Positions 1-13,200 of a stretch of DNA of 64,000 nucleotides are shown piece after piece. The translations under genes and the position numbers were made by a program. Position 1 is the first letter of the stretch, and the number at the start of each line of letters is the position of its first letter. Below the pieces are notes generated by a model. The model was not told the DNA's origin. It saw only the letters and a list, made by a program, of their open reading frames with translations, and searched no databases. Where the stretch lies: contig NC_035161.2 of NCBI RefSeq assembly GCF_001659605.2, positions 28,319,691 through 28,383,690 on the forward strand, written 5' to 3'. The stretch is from Manihot esculenta (lineage: Eukaryota > Streptophyta > Magnoliopsida > Malpighiales > Euphorbiaceae).

Positions 1-83
1 ATTCTCATACATATACTAAAAAAATATTACCAATAATTATTGTCCAAACATTGCGAAGTATCTCCTCTTACTAATATTATCAA

Positions 84-175
84 ACAAATAAATTAGTTTC
101 CTAATATAAAAATATAAAAAGAGATTTAGACAAATAAATTAGTCTCCTAATATAAAAATATAAAAAGAGATTTAG
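84..175. repeat. Tandem duplication, 46-bp unit
   Basis: Two near-identical copies of an AT-rich 46-bp unit beginning ACAAATAAATTAGT lie head to tail (84-129 and 130-175), with one visible difference (agtttcc versus agtctcc). It is in non-coding DNA and no function is suggested. Confidence 0.8.
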
Positions 176-1954
176 AGAGATGAAAAAATAATTTCAAATT
201 TTCAAAAAAGTATAAGAAAATATTCAACTCATATATCCTATGAAAAATAGCTGAAGCGATAGAAAAAAAAAAAAGAAAAATGATGTCATAATAATTACAA
301 TCTTATAGCTATGGAGGGTAGAGGACACTACTAGTAAACTCGCATAACGATGTCATGTATTATGATATGCAAATTAATAAAATTTACATAAAATTAAAAT
401 TTATTTGATTTAAATTGATTATTTTTTTAAAAATAATTTTTTATAAAATAATTTAATTGATTAACTGCGTGTAAATAATTTACTTCTCTTTCATTCCTTT
501 CATGAAAGGAAAAAATGTTTTTAGCTTTTAAAAAAATTAAATAAAAATATTAATTAAATAGATATAATTTTAATATTTTTTATTTGAATTATTTCAATAC
601 CTAAAGATAGCGAGGGGCAAAGAATTTGTTGCCTTTTTCCTAACTTCCTATTCCGGTTTGACACACGACAACACGCCATCCGCACCCTCGCCCACAAAAA
701 GACAAACATATTTAATTCAATTAGTTTTTGTCTAATTTGACAAATGACTCCACGTTTCTTTGCCTCTTAATCATATTCTTCGGTGTACCCTTCAATTCAA
801 AAGACCCTTTGTTTTATGTGTGAACGAATAGAAACGGATCAAGTATTTTTTAGTAACTAATTTGAATAACTATATTAAAACAGGTGTGGATAATATATAA
901 TCGATTGAGTTTATATATTTATTATAAATTATTCAAATCGTTTATATAAATAATTAATTTAACATAAATAAATTTATATATTTTAATTTAAAAAATATAA
1001 TTTAAATATTTTTTAAAAAATCAAATTTATAAAAAAATTTATTAATGAAAATATTTGTTATACGTAAAATTAATTCAGTTATTATTTAGATAATAATAAT
1101 TGAATTTTTAAAATAATTTAAAATGAATTTAAATAATTTAAAATATATTAAAATAATAAAAAAAATTTAATCATGTTGAAATTCAAATATAATAATTTTC
1201 ACGAATATTATACTCCAAGCCATCTCAAATGTTCAAGCACATGAAAGGGGCTGCAACTCTAGTATTACTTAAAGCCATTTGGATTTTTATAATTTATTCA
1301 TTTTATAATTTTTATCTACTCTATTTTTTTATAAAAAAATAATTACTTTAATTAAAATCAATTTTTTTATTAATTTTTTAATTATCTTAATTTTTAATAT
1401 AAAATAAAAATATTATTTTCTATTGAAATAATAAAATTAATTTAAATTAATTACTAAGATAGTTTAAATTTTTATTAAAAAAACAATTAATAATAAATTA
1501 TTTGAGAATAAGATAAATTAAATAAAATTATAATATAAAAAAATCAAAACATTGAGACAATTAAAAATAAAAAGTGCAAAAAAATTATAAAACAGAGTAT
1601 TTATTAATTAAGAACACATTGAAAATAAAATTTTATTTACAAATTAAAATTTATATATATATTAAAAAAATTATATTTAATAAGCACGATTTTATATTTA
1701 TATCATACACTGTCCAGTTTCGGTAAGTACAGCCGACTTCATATGTACATTATTGCGAGGCTTATCTCTTGACTTTTGCAGACCATATCCATACAATATG
1801 TATATACATATAGATGGATAATCTGGCTAGGTTGAATAACTATAAGAATAAAAATTAAGTGGTTTAATATATTAAAATTACAAATAATATATTTGTATAA
1901 TTATTTATTTTAATAATATAATAAAAATAATATAAATTATATTGTTATTATTAT
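176..1954. other. AT-rich intergenic DNA
   Basis: Very AT-rich sequence with many short A and T runs. Every frame is closed by frequent stops, and I recognise no gene, RNA or element boundary. A slightly more balanced stretch at about 600-840 has no readable coding content. Confidence 0.6.
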
Positions 1955-2510
1955 TGATGACCGCTGGATTTCACCATCCCATTACAAGACTAGACTCATA
2001 ATGACAGTTCTATTTGAGCGCCTTTAAGTCTCCTGAATGGGCCGATTCAGTCCGTTCGGCTCTGAGATCAAACCTCTCTAGGCCTCAATTCCAATCTCTC
2101 CATCCAGTCCAATCAAGAGGGGAACAGATAATCAGCCCATTGGTCTGGTGGATCCGTTCGCAAGCGCGTCAAAAGAAATTAAATGACCGTTACGCATGGA
2201 GTAGATGTCTGACATATTCGTACGTACGGAGCTGAGTGACAGAGACAGCTAGCACTGTAACAGAGAGGCAGATATACATCACGGGTAAAAAAAGAGGGGT
2301 TTTTCTTCCTTCTTTTTTCTGGACTCCATTTTTCTTTCTCTTTGTAATTTTTGTCTATATATACTACTTTAGTTCATAAAATCTGACTGGAATGTCGGAG
2401 AGTCTCCACCGGGACATCTCCAATAGACTCCTTACTATTTTTTTTCATTTTGCAGATTTTTTGCTCGAAGCACGTATTGAGGAACTCATATAATGGACCG
2501 AAAAGAAAAT
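1955..2510. mobile_element. LTR-like island, possible solo or partial LTR
   Basis: This GC-richer island stands out from AT-rich flanks. It begins TGATGACCGCTGG, has a TATA-like stretch near 2354-2364, and continues into a segment reading GACTGGAATGTCGGAGAG, which resembles the 3' part of plant Gypsy LTRs as I know them. A short ORF (2014-2235) inside it matches nothing I know. The start motif recurs at about 59,594 (TGATGACCGTTGG), so the two may be relatives. I could not find a matching target duplication, and the right edge is approximate. Confidence 0.4.
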
Positions 2511-3426
2511 CAAATCTATTAAATGAAAAAAAAAAAGATTTATCAATTATTATTAATTATTTTAATTACACTCATTAATTTAATTTAATAATAAATACAT
2601 TTACGTAAATTTAAAAGATTTTAAATTTTATTAAAATCATTTTAGTTAATATATAAATTAGCTTTTAGTCATCGAGTGATTCTGTAGTGGTCCATATGAA
2701 TGCGAATGGTGATGTGCTGTGGCTAACGGAGACTTAACGATGCGCTTGAAGACAAAGACCTCGAATAATGTCTCCACAAATGAAGTTTCTTCGAAACTTC
2801 GCCCACCAATGAATTTGGTGTTTTTTTTTTTTTTTTTCTTTTTATAAAAAAAATAACATGGACAAAAATAAGGTAGATTTTTTTTTTGGAAAATTGCCTG
2901 TTATGAGATTACAAATATACCCATTTTAGCAATTACTCTATTTTTTATCCTTAAAAAAAAATTAAAAACTCATTTTTCTAGCACTACACTTTTAAAGTTT
3001 TTTTTAATTATTTAATTATTCATCATATGGAAATCTACCCTTCATAATACTTTAAAAAATTATTCTACTCATATTTTTTCTTAAAATTAAAGTTTGTATT
3101 AATAAAATTTAAAAGAAAAATTAATATCAGGCACTGCTCTTTTACTTTTATTTTTAGTTTACTTATAAAAATAGGTTTAAATAAATTTTGCACATATAAT
3201 ATAAACAACTAAAGGGGTATATCCGTCACACCAACATAACTGAAGGCAAGGAGAAGGAAAAAAAAATCCAAAAAGGCCAAGCAAAATAAAGACGAAAACG
3301 ACAAAAATAAATTAAAAATAAAAAGCAGCTTCAATTTATTTCAGTCACTGATGAAATGAAACTGAAAATCTCGTACAAATAACCCACAGAAACCAAACAG
3401 CAAAAACTCAGAGCTTGGTTTCAGTA
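2511..3426. other. Intergenic DNA, nothing recognised
   Basis: AT-rich with long T runs (for example 2820-2838). No coding frame, tRNA-like fold or clear element edge was seen. The last 100 bases are less AT-rich and could be upstream or untranslated sequence of whatever lies at 3427-3832. Confidence 0.5.
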
Positions 3427-3832
3427 CTATGATGTCTCTTCCTTGAGCTTCAACAACTTCATCCCAAAACCAACCATGGGGTTACCAGTTGCAGCGCTAG
3501 CAAAGCTCAAACTGGGATTATCATTCTCATCCTCCCACGCCGTCGTTTCGCCATTCCTCCCAAGCTTGATTTGCCCTTTCGTCATAAAACTCGCCTGCAG
3601 ACTCGGCATGGTTCGCCGAGCTTATTCCGACATCATCTACGCATCAAGGCTCTTCATTTTTCAACTGGGTAGAATCGCCTTCGAAGACAGTAACCAAGAC
3701 CAGGCTTTTGGGAATAGATTGGGAAGAGCTCTGCGGTTGGTTAGCCAGAGGGTGATTCGGACAAGAAGGTCTCCTGCAACAACTCAATCAGATGAAGATA
3801 GCTTCCATGCTCTCTCCATGTTTTCTCTTTAA
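3427..3832. other. Unresolved small ORF pair on opposite strands
   Basis: A 0.4-kb stretch of more balanced composition holds two overlapping ORFs on opposite strands. On the plus strand, ATG 3476 to the stop at 3832 would give about 118 residues, with a hydrophobic first half and a basic Arg-rich second half. On the minus strand, ATG 3609 to 3427 gives 60 residues with an acidic centre, and a stop lies just upstream in that frame. I recognise neither product. The balanced composition and the open 129-codon plus-strand frame make this more gene-like than its surroundings, but it could equally be a pseudogene or a non-coding transcript. Confidence 0.3.
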
Positions 3833-5645
3833 TTAAACCCAAAAATTTGATGCTTGTCCATTAATTAATCAAGGATTATGGATTTTAATGATGTTTTGCT
3901 TTTCATGGAAAATCATATATATATATTAAAATCATGATGTATTTTAATTATATAGCAAATAATTTTTTTTTCTCAAAATCTAACTTTTGGATCTTTTAAT
4001 TAAATTAAGAAATTGAATTTTTTTTAATTTTGAAATAAATGAAAAAAAATTTAGCTCAAAAATTTAGATTTTTATGCTAAATCAATGGGAAGTTAAATTT
4101 TATAGGCATTAGGATAGATTTTTTTTTAATGAAAATTAAAAAAATAAAATTTAAAATTTTTTAAATTTATTTAAATACATTTATGGTTAGATTTTTTTTT
4201 TGAAATGAATTCATAGTTATATTATCGCTAAATTAAATCTGTGATCGCATATTTTGATAAAATTAAAAGCGCTAAATTGAAAATTTTAAATAAATACATG
4301 AGTGAAATTTAATATCTAGCTTTATAAAATTATAATTATTCTTCATACTATTGAATTTTTAGACATGTCTCGATTACGCCATCCTATGAATTATCTGTCT
4401 ACATTTGATGTGATAAAATTATAGGTTACTTTCAAGAATAGAAGTCGACACGTGAAGCATTCCTCTGTGATTAGGAGAAAAAAAAATTAAAAAAACAAAA
4501 GGCACCAACATAATAGTCAATGAAAATATCTTGAATAATTGTATAAGGCCTAACTTCTTATAATTTTGATGCAACCGGTGAAGGTTGGCCTTCGCTATCA
4601 GTCTGTCTAATCTTGCACGGTAGTATTGATAAATCAAAACAAATTCAATTAAATTTTTATATTTTTATTTAAGGATGAAATAAGTTTTCATTTCAAAAAA
4701 GAAGATGAAATAAGTTTAATTTAAAATTTTAAGTTAATTAAGTTTATGTATTCTTATTAAAGATTAAATAGATTATAACTTAAAATAATTTTTTTAATAA
4801 TAAAATATTATTTTTTATAATTTAAAACATTAAAATTTAGTATTTTAATTATTATAAAAATTTCAAAAATATATAAATATAATAAATAATTTTTGAAATT
4901 ATAAAAATAAAATTTTATTATATAAATATATTTTTATTAATAAAAAAATATAATATTATTAAAAAATATAATATTATATTAAATGATAATTTAATTGAAC
5001 GAATGGTTTTGTTGGTCTAAATTTTTAAATTAAATTTATTTGGCTCTTAAATAAAAGTATATGAACTTAATTAGATTACTGTTTATAATATAATTTATTT
5101 ATTATTAAACTACACATAAAATTAATAATTTATCATATAATATATATAAAATTTAATGACATGATTATTGATAAAATAAATTTTATTTTTTATGTATATC
5201 TATATATTATTATAAAAAATAAAAAAATATAATTAATCATAATTATTTTTTTGATAATATATATTTATTTTATAAACATAAATAATTTATTTTTATATTT
5301 TAAAATTTATGTTAATAATAGTTAATGAAAAAATATTATAAAATTAGAGCTAATAAAAAAAAAGCAACTGACTTATCAATTATTAGCCTGAGTCTTCTGA
5401 GTTTACTAAATATTTAAATATAAATTATACATTGATATTTATATTTTTAAAATTAAATATTTAAATTTTTTATTATTATTCTGTTTAAATATTTAATTTT
5501 TTTATTTTTTTTATTAATTTAAAAAATTATGACTGATCAAACCTATCAAATGTTTTTTTTTTTCTATAATATCCTTACCTTACCATATTCTAGAAAATTT
5601 TACATTTGAAACCATAACTCTTCCTTTTCTTTTTTCCTTTCATCC
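3833..5645. other. AT-rich intergenic DNA
   Basis: Low-complexity A/T sequence, including long stretches of only A and T (about 4790-5000 and 5080-5350). No ORF or element is supported. Confidence 0.55.
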
Positions 5646-6077
5646 ACAGTGAATTACACATTACCATACGCGTGGGTTGGAAACTCAGGGAAACAATGTC
5701 CCGAAGTTTGCGCCTATCCTTTCGCAATCCCAAGATAGATGGGAGGAGGTGGGCCTGGAGCGTTGAAATCACCGAACTGAGATGTGGGTGTGGACAGTAT
5801 GATCAGCGTAATAGGGCATGAACTTGCAGAGCTGTCTTCAAACCCATTAGTAAATACTTGGTATGCAGGCGAAGACCTAACAGCACCAACAGAGATCGGA
5901 GATTTGTGCAAAGGATTGTATGGAACAGGCGGTGGCAGAGGCTACATAGGGCAAGTGATGAGGGACAAGCAAGGAAGAACCTTCAACATGAATGGGAAGA
6001 GTGTAAGGAAATTTCTGGTTTAGTGGATTTGGAGCCCTGAGTTGAAGGCATGTGTTGGCCCTAATGCTTTGGATTAG
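5646..6077 (+). pseudogene. EXORDIUM-like / PHI-1 family C-terminal fragment, pseudogene
   Basis: The frame starting at 5646 reads as the last 140 or so residues of the phosphate-induced protein 1 / EXORDIUM-like family (secreted plant cell-wall proteins linked to brassinosteroid and growth responses). It shows [13 protein letters not shown], then the diagnostic [16 protein letters not shown] and APTEIGDLC segments, and ends WIWSPELKACVGPNALD before a natural stop at 6075-6077. Three in-frame nonsense codons break it: TAG 5736-5738, TGA 5778-5780 and TAG 6021-6023. No frameshift is seen across the 144 codons. Family members are about 300 residues, so the N-terminal half is absent, and no upstream match is visible in AT-rich DNA. 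It is a 5'-truncated dead copy. Whether it is a retrocopy cannot be told, because these genes usually lack introns. Confidence 0.88.
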
Positions 6078-9000
6078 ACCTCTTTCTTAGGATCTTGCAA
6101 AATATATATATACATATATATAATCAGATTCTATGCCTTTGAATCTTCAGCCTCATGGAAGCAAATGGGATTGCTGGGTAGGCAAAATAAATAAATAAAT
6201 AATTGTGGTGGTGAGATTGGGATAGGGAGGATAAAATGATCGGATTTATCACCTTTCTCATTTTTTTTATTTTTTTTTTCTCGTTTATAGATAGTTTAGA
6301 TGTATAAAGAACAGAAGAAGAAGGGAAAGAGTTATGGTTTTAGATACAATTTTTTTTAAAAAATATACTATAGGATATAGTAGGAAAGAAAATTTTATGT
6401 AAAAGTTTTGATAGGCACACTTCTTAATTTAAAAGAACAAGAGGAAGGAAGATGAATGAATGGAATGGTGGATGAAATTGCTGGTCTAAATAATTATTGA
6501 ACTCATTTTTTATTTGTCTAAAATGGATAATCCAAATTATTTAGTAGTTTCGTGTGCAAGCTATTATATACGGCTCAAAATTTTTGCTCGAAATTTTCAT
6601 ATTTCATCGATGTGGGATAGAATTTCAAGTAGGGAGGTGACTTTCACAATGGAGTATTTGGTCCGAATGATAATAAAGGAGTTTAATTTTAAAAAATATG
6701 AGATCAATCTATTAATTATACTAAAATTTAAGAATTAAAATATAATTTATTTAATATTTAAATTAGGTGTGTGGTAGCTCATCAACTATAAATTAAAAGG
6801 AAAAGGTAAACCAAATACTTTATAATATTCAACTATATCTCTTATTATTTAATTAATTTTAATAGAGTTTTCTTTATATAATTCAGAATTATCATCTTGA
6901 TTTCACATAAAAATTATATTTATTAAATTAAATTTATATATTTACTATATATATAAATTTTAAGTAATTATGTATCAATATAGTATTCAATCTTAATATT
7001 ATAAAAATTATTTTTATATGAAATCAAACTTACACTCATGCAGCTTTTCAAATTTGTTGTACAACTAATTTCAAGACGATTGTTGCCTATTAGATATTTA
7101 TACACTCTTCCTTTTAGCTTCGCCCTTGCCCACACTTTGATTAAAAAAATCTTTTCCTTTTTTCATAATGTGTCTAAAATTAAAGCCAGTCTAAAAACTA
7201 ATATAAGTGAATTTTGGAATTGAACTAAATATATATTATATAAAATATTTAATGTGGTTGAGTTCAACTCAATCTGTTTTCTTCACAATTGATTTTTATA
7301 AACCGTCATTCCGATATTTAAATTAATAAATTGATAAAATAGGTAAATATAATGAATCGTTTTGAATTCAGAAGGAATGTATTAAAGTGTATGTCTTTAT
7401 TTTTTGTGCATATATGCTTTTATACTGTTAAAAGCTGAAATTAGTTATCAAATCTCAAAATTTAACTGATATTAATCAGTGAATAAAAAATCTTATAATA
7501 ATAGATGTAATGAAAATCTGCAAGATTATATCCATTACGATAATTTTTTATGATTTATTGACATATTCAGTTGAGGGAAAATTTTCATAGAAAATTGAAT
7601 GTTACGATATTTGTATATTATTTTTTATAGGCGAAATTTTTACAACTTTACTACATACGCTATTTGATGGTAATAGATTATGGCCTGCCTTAAATAATAT
7701 TATTATTATTATGTCGGATTAATATCTATAATACTTTATAATTTTTTGTTTTTCAAATAAGAGTTTGTAATATTTTTCGCACATAAGTTAATAATTTGTA
7801 TTTTGTTTCTTTAATAATAAATACCTAAATGCCTACCACCTGCTAATTGGATGGCCAGCAGACATTTATATTGATCCTTAAATCATAAGATTAAATTTCC
7901 TTCCCGTACCCTTTTTCCTCTGGTAAAAAAAATATATTTATAAAAATTAATATTTTATTACTGAAAAATAATATTTCCATTTGGGCTCTTTCGAAAAACA
8001 AAAAAACAAAAGGCATGGGTGCAGTAAAATCTTCATATCAACAATTAAGCGCATCTGTAAAATTAATGGAGGAAATCAAAAGTGAGATTAATCAAACCAC
8101 CAAAAATTTAACATATTAAATTACTTAATCGTATTTATGATATAAGCAATGTGAAAAAAAAAAATCAATTTGAATTGTATAAAATCATGGTATTAGATTC
8201 TATTCACTCAATGTTTTAAAAAAAAATCGTATGAAATCATTAATTTTAATCCAAGACAAAAAGCCCACTACGATTTGAATTTATAAAATATTGTAATTTC
8301 AATTTAATTAGGTAGATTTTAGGTTCGGTTTATTTTATAGAAAGTATTTTTTATATAGAAAATATTTTTTATCATTTGAAATGTTGAGAAAAATTAATCA
8401 AATGTAATATATTTTTTCTAATTAAAGAAAAAATTAAGTTATTTTAATTTTTTTAAAAAATTTATTTTTTTGAAAAATTATTTTATATATTTTGAAAATT
8501 TTATTAACTATTATATATATATATATTAATATATTTTATTTTTTATAAAAATATAAAAAATATCTTTTATTATTTCTCACAAATAACCGAAATTTTAGAA
8601 GGATTTCAAGCTCAATTTGGACAGTCCTCCATGCTTACTCTCAGCCACTATTTTCCCATTTTGAGGTTATGACCCAAAGTTAACCCTGCTAAAAGAAATG
8701 TAGGAAAAAAAATTTAGGGGGTCCAAACCCAAAACAACCACTAACCAGCTCAATCACGACTTACATGGTAATTTTAGATAACTTAAATTTTTATTTTTTA
8801 ATAAAATCATGATTATTTTGATGATAACGTGAGAGTGTATGTAATAATTTGCCAAAAAAAAAAAAAGTTCACAGCCAAAAAGCTACCGCTGACACATGGA
8901 GGGCCTTGGTTTATTATATTTTTGTGTATAATCTAATCCATAAAGATCCTCTGCACTGAAAGATCTATATATATATATATATATATAGCGACGAGATAGA

Positions 9001-10212
9001 GACAGAAACGTTAAAATTTTGAAGCTCCGAGAGAAAAATGCTTTTGGAAAAAATTTATCACAAAATATATGTTAAAATAAATGGTTCGACACTCTTTTCA
9101 CTTTCTTAAGTGAATTGAGGATTTGATTCATGAATAGAGTAAACAATCCCCAAACATTTTATCTCTTGGTAGGTAAATTTGCCAAAATATATCTGCTTTC
9201 TCTATAGCATTCTATGCCTGACTACTTGTTGCTAATGGCTTCTTTAAATTTGTTCTACATCTACTTTGTATTATTGCATGCAGCATTCTCAGTTACAGGC
9301 TCTATTTTCAGGTAAACGCTCAACTCATAAATCAATGCTACTGCCTCTGACAACTCCACCCACCACAACCACAAATGGAGTCGGACCCGTCGGCCAACGT
9401 GTGATCACCGTTGAGATTAATGGGTCTTGCGAGTTCCAATCTGTCAAGCTGCAGTTGATTCTGTCCCGGAGAAGAATATGCTAATTCTAATCCGCTGGAT
9501 ACTATTTATAACATCCACAACTATGCTTTGCTGTTAGTCGCTGTGAGGATACTGGCTATGGGCCAGTACTCAGTAGTCTACTAAACTTGGCGTTTGTTTG
9601 AAAGGAGATTTCTTAAAATAAGTGGAGCTTTTTCAAACATCCTCCGAAGCATTCAATTGTTGATTCAATTGTAACAAAGCTTCTCGTTTCCCTCACTTGT
9701 TTGGAAATCACTCGCCATTCTTTTATTACACTAATTTATCATGCAGCATTTTGGTCCATTTTCTTTTCTAGCGAAAGGAACACCAAGAACAACAATATCT
9801 TCTAGAATGGAATTTTATCTAATCAAAGTCCAAGCGTTTCTTAAAGCATAACACGTTAGTCGGGTAAAGAAGGTTGTTCTGAAGAAACACACAGCCCTTT
9901 GAATTGTGAAATTCGCCTTTAATGAATCACTAGCCCTTTTCTTCACAAATTCAAGTTCAGAGAGACCCTCAAATCATATACAAGTTCAACATGAACCAAG
10001 GCCCTAAGCATTTCCTTCTATTATTAGTAGTGAGAAGATAAAAATAACAAATTTAAGTGCACTACTTCAGCATACACAATCCGATGGCTAGCCGAATTAA
10101 ATCCATTAAACGAAACTGATGACTATCATCTAATACAAGGTGTAGAGATCAATCTATGGGACAAAGGGAAACTTAAAATGAGAACAGAAAATGGGAAGGA
10201 GTCGTCGTCGTC
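6078..10212. other. Long gene-poor interval
   Basis: AT-rich throughout. Small ORFs at 6514-6738 and 7038-7223 have the composition of random AT-rich sequence. A more balanced patch at about 9240-9500 contains a 72-codon ORF (9266-9484) rich in Thr and Pro that I do not recognise. The last 300 bases may be 3' flank of the minus-strand PEX19 gene. No RNA gene was recognised. Confidence 0.5.
8966..8989. repeat. (TA)n microsatellite
   Basis: About twelve uninterrupted TA dinucleotides in intergenic DNA. Confidence 0.9.
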
Positions 10213-13200
10213 TTACATTATGGAACAATTTGATTGGGCCTCGAGCATCTCTGGAGATCTGCAACAGAAAAATATCAATCAGGCTATCTGATGCAAAATA
10301 TCTAGAGAACAGTGGCCTCTGACTATTATCTAATATGAAAGTTGCGGAGACAATATTCTTAAACATCATCACTCTAAAATCATTTTCTTTCAACATTATA
10401 ATCTCAAATGCTAGCCCTATCTAGAATATCTCGGCCAAACCAATATCCTTTTGAATTTGCATCCAAACTATTATCTAATATGAAAGTTGCAGAGACAATA
10501 TTCTTAAACATCATCACTCTAAAATCATTTTCTTTCAACATTATAATCTTAAATGCTAACCCTATCTAGAATATCTCAGCCAAACCAATATCCTTTTGAA
10601 TTGCATCCAACTCCCTTATGAAGACAAGAACAGAACCCAAAACCCCCCTTTCTTAGACAAGGGCCTAGACAACTGAGAAATAGTTCGCTCCTTGTATCAA
10701 ACTATGCCCCGTAAATGCTTAAGATCTCGCATATCATCCATTGCAAGTCTCATGTAGTGCACCAGAAACAAACAATTGACTTGAACCTTATTAACATACA
10801 ACAAATCCTAAAAATGCTGCTTTTGACTGTAACCTTACACTGACAGATGCCTTAATGAAATTACCATGGGATTATACATGTGCAGAAATAAATGCTCAAA
10901 GCTGCAGAAGGTGAAGCACTTACATTTGACCAAGATTAGCGAAATCAATATCAGGAGCAAGCTCTTGCACAATGTCATTAGGCGGTTGGCCACACTCTTG
11001 CATTTTCTGCATAAGATCAACAATCTTGGTGAAGTTATTAGGTTCATTCTCATAAACTTCATTAAGTCGGTTGATGAGTTCATATTGATGTGTGTAGCGC
11101 TCATATTCTTCTGTGGTCAAACTGGCTTTGTGTTCTTCCAGCCATTTTGGATATCTTTCTCCAATTTCCTTCATGGGTTCATGAAGAATCTCCTTCGACA
11201 AAAGTTGTTGCATCATAGTCTCTACAATAGATTCCATGTCCTATTAAAAAAGAAAATAAGACATTTAATTTAAATAATTCAACTCTTATGATAAAAAAAA
11301 TGAATGCAGAAATATAACAAATGAAGAACTAGAAAAGCTATGAAACTTAATCTTGTGAATAGAAACATGGGAGGAAGTGCATATGCCTGCAATGAAAATT
11401 GTCTGAAGTGTTCAAGTCAGTTAAATAAACCAAGCCAATAATGGCCGAAAAATTATTCAACCAAAACCATAAGTAAATTCTTCTACAGTGCTACTATTAC
11501 AAGTTTCTCCAAAAGGTTATGCTGACAGTTACCACAATAACTAGAAATAAAGCAAATAAAAGCACTTTTTGTTGATACAACAGGAAGAAAATACTAAATA
11601 ACATCACATGCTAATGCTATAACCTAGTTATAGTCCCACCATAGCAGAATCATAGGAGTGAGGGATTCGGGGACGATCCTAACCTTCAACATTGGTGCAC
11701 TCAGTAGCTATTCTAATGCTTGAACCTGAAACCTTGTTATTGCAGGCCCAAACTCTTGCCATTGCACACAGCAACGGCCCCTTGAAAATCAAGGAATGAT
11801 ATTCCACATTGAGTTGCAATTGCATTTCTTGTTATCATTAACTATTAGGATGTTTATAATAAGAAGAACAAGATTTTTAAGAATTAAAAATAAAAAGTAA
11901 CTCTCATCAACAGAGACTAACTTTCAACAAGGGAGACGATTGAGAATTTCACTACAACCACACTAAGGAATAAAGCTCATAAAGACACTGATGCAGGTCA
12001 AAGTCATCACTAAGTATGTGACATAAATCCTTAAGTTATCAGCAACACATGCCACTTGTTGATAGGTCAATAAACACCAACATGCAGCCTTTATGCACTA
12101 ACACAACTAATCAAAGAAAAAAATTTACTAGAGGCTTTCAACACAAACATATCTTTTAGTTGAGAACTCAAAAAGAACAATGCAGCAGAATAAAGCAAAA
12201 CAATAGTCATTGACAACTGTTCATTGTCGCTTTCAATCATAAATCTAAATATAAGAAACTACTTCGCAATGAGGTGGAAAGCAAAAATAAGTAAACCAAC
12301 TGGAAAATTCAATAACAAAAGTAAACATTCAATTCTTTTTCTTCAAATCCCAGGGCACCTAGATTTGCTACAAATGCTTTACAGTGAGTGACAAGCGATA
12401 TGCAATCTTCAAATACCCTCTCAATCCTAAACCTAATAAACCAAATCAGCAGTCAAATAGGTTAAGATTAAGAATTACTCCAACCACAAGAGAAAATTTG
12501 AGACCAGAAATAAAAGGCGAAAATGAGATTATCAAAAAGTCTGCCTTAATAACTTGATGCCTCAAAATACATACAGTATGCCACCAACAGAAAACTGCCA
12601 TATGTAAATGAAAATTCTAGATGTCAAAATATTCGATTGAGAAGCACCAAAAAAAAAAGAAAAGAAAAGAACAAATGGTAACAGAACAAGTCTACCTGAG
12701 AGCCAGCAAGCTCCTCAAACTGCTTCACCCAATCCTCCATCATTGCGTCCTTATTCAAATCAACAGGTTTGGGACCTGTGATGGACTCCAATCCCTTAAC
12801 AGCCTCCCTAGTCTGTTCCCTAAGCTGATCAAGCGCCTCTGCAACATGGGACTCCTTGATAACCTTTTGCTTTCCCTTTTTCTTGATTTTCAAGTCAGGT
12901 AATCCCATACCCAATCCTTGAACCCCCATTGGAAATGAAGGAGATGGTTCTTGTTGCTTGCTTTCCTTATTGCCATCACCTCCCCCACTTCTACAATCAA
13001 ATAATAGCTAAAATCAGTACTAACTACAACCCAGAAAAAAAAAAGGAGATAAGAAAACCTCGAGTTTGTAAAAATGCAGAAAAAAGAAAACTAGAACTTA
13101 AATATGCATATGTTTTGAGGGCAATTCTTCGCACACACACAAAATTCAATCTAATCAACGCTAAAAGGAAGAAGAAAAAGGGACCTTTGAGAGGAAGTAG

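Noticed and set aside
9266..9484. 72-codon plus-strand ORF with a Thr/Pro run
   Set aside because: No recognisable domain, short, and not flanked by splice signals that extend it; probably chance in a balanced patch.
11615..11782. Functional tRNA gene reading of the A/B box pair
   Set aside because: No cloverleaf with a proper anticodon arm and acceptor stem could be drawn; a SINE-like origin fits better.
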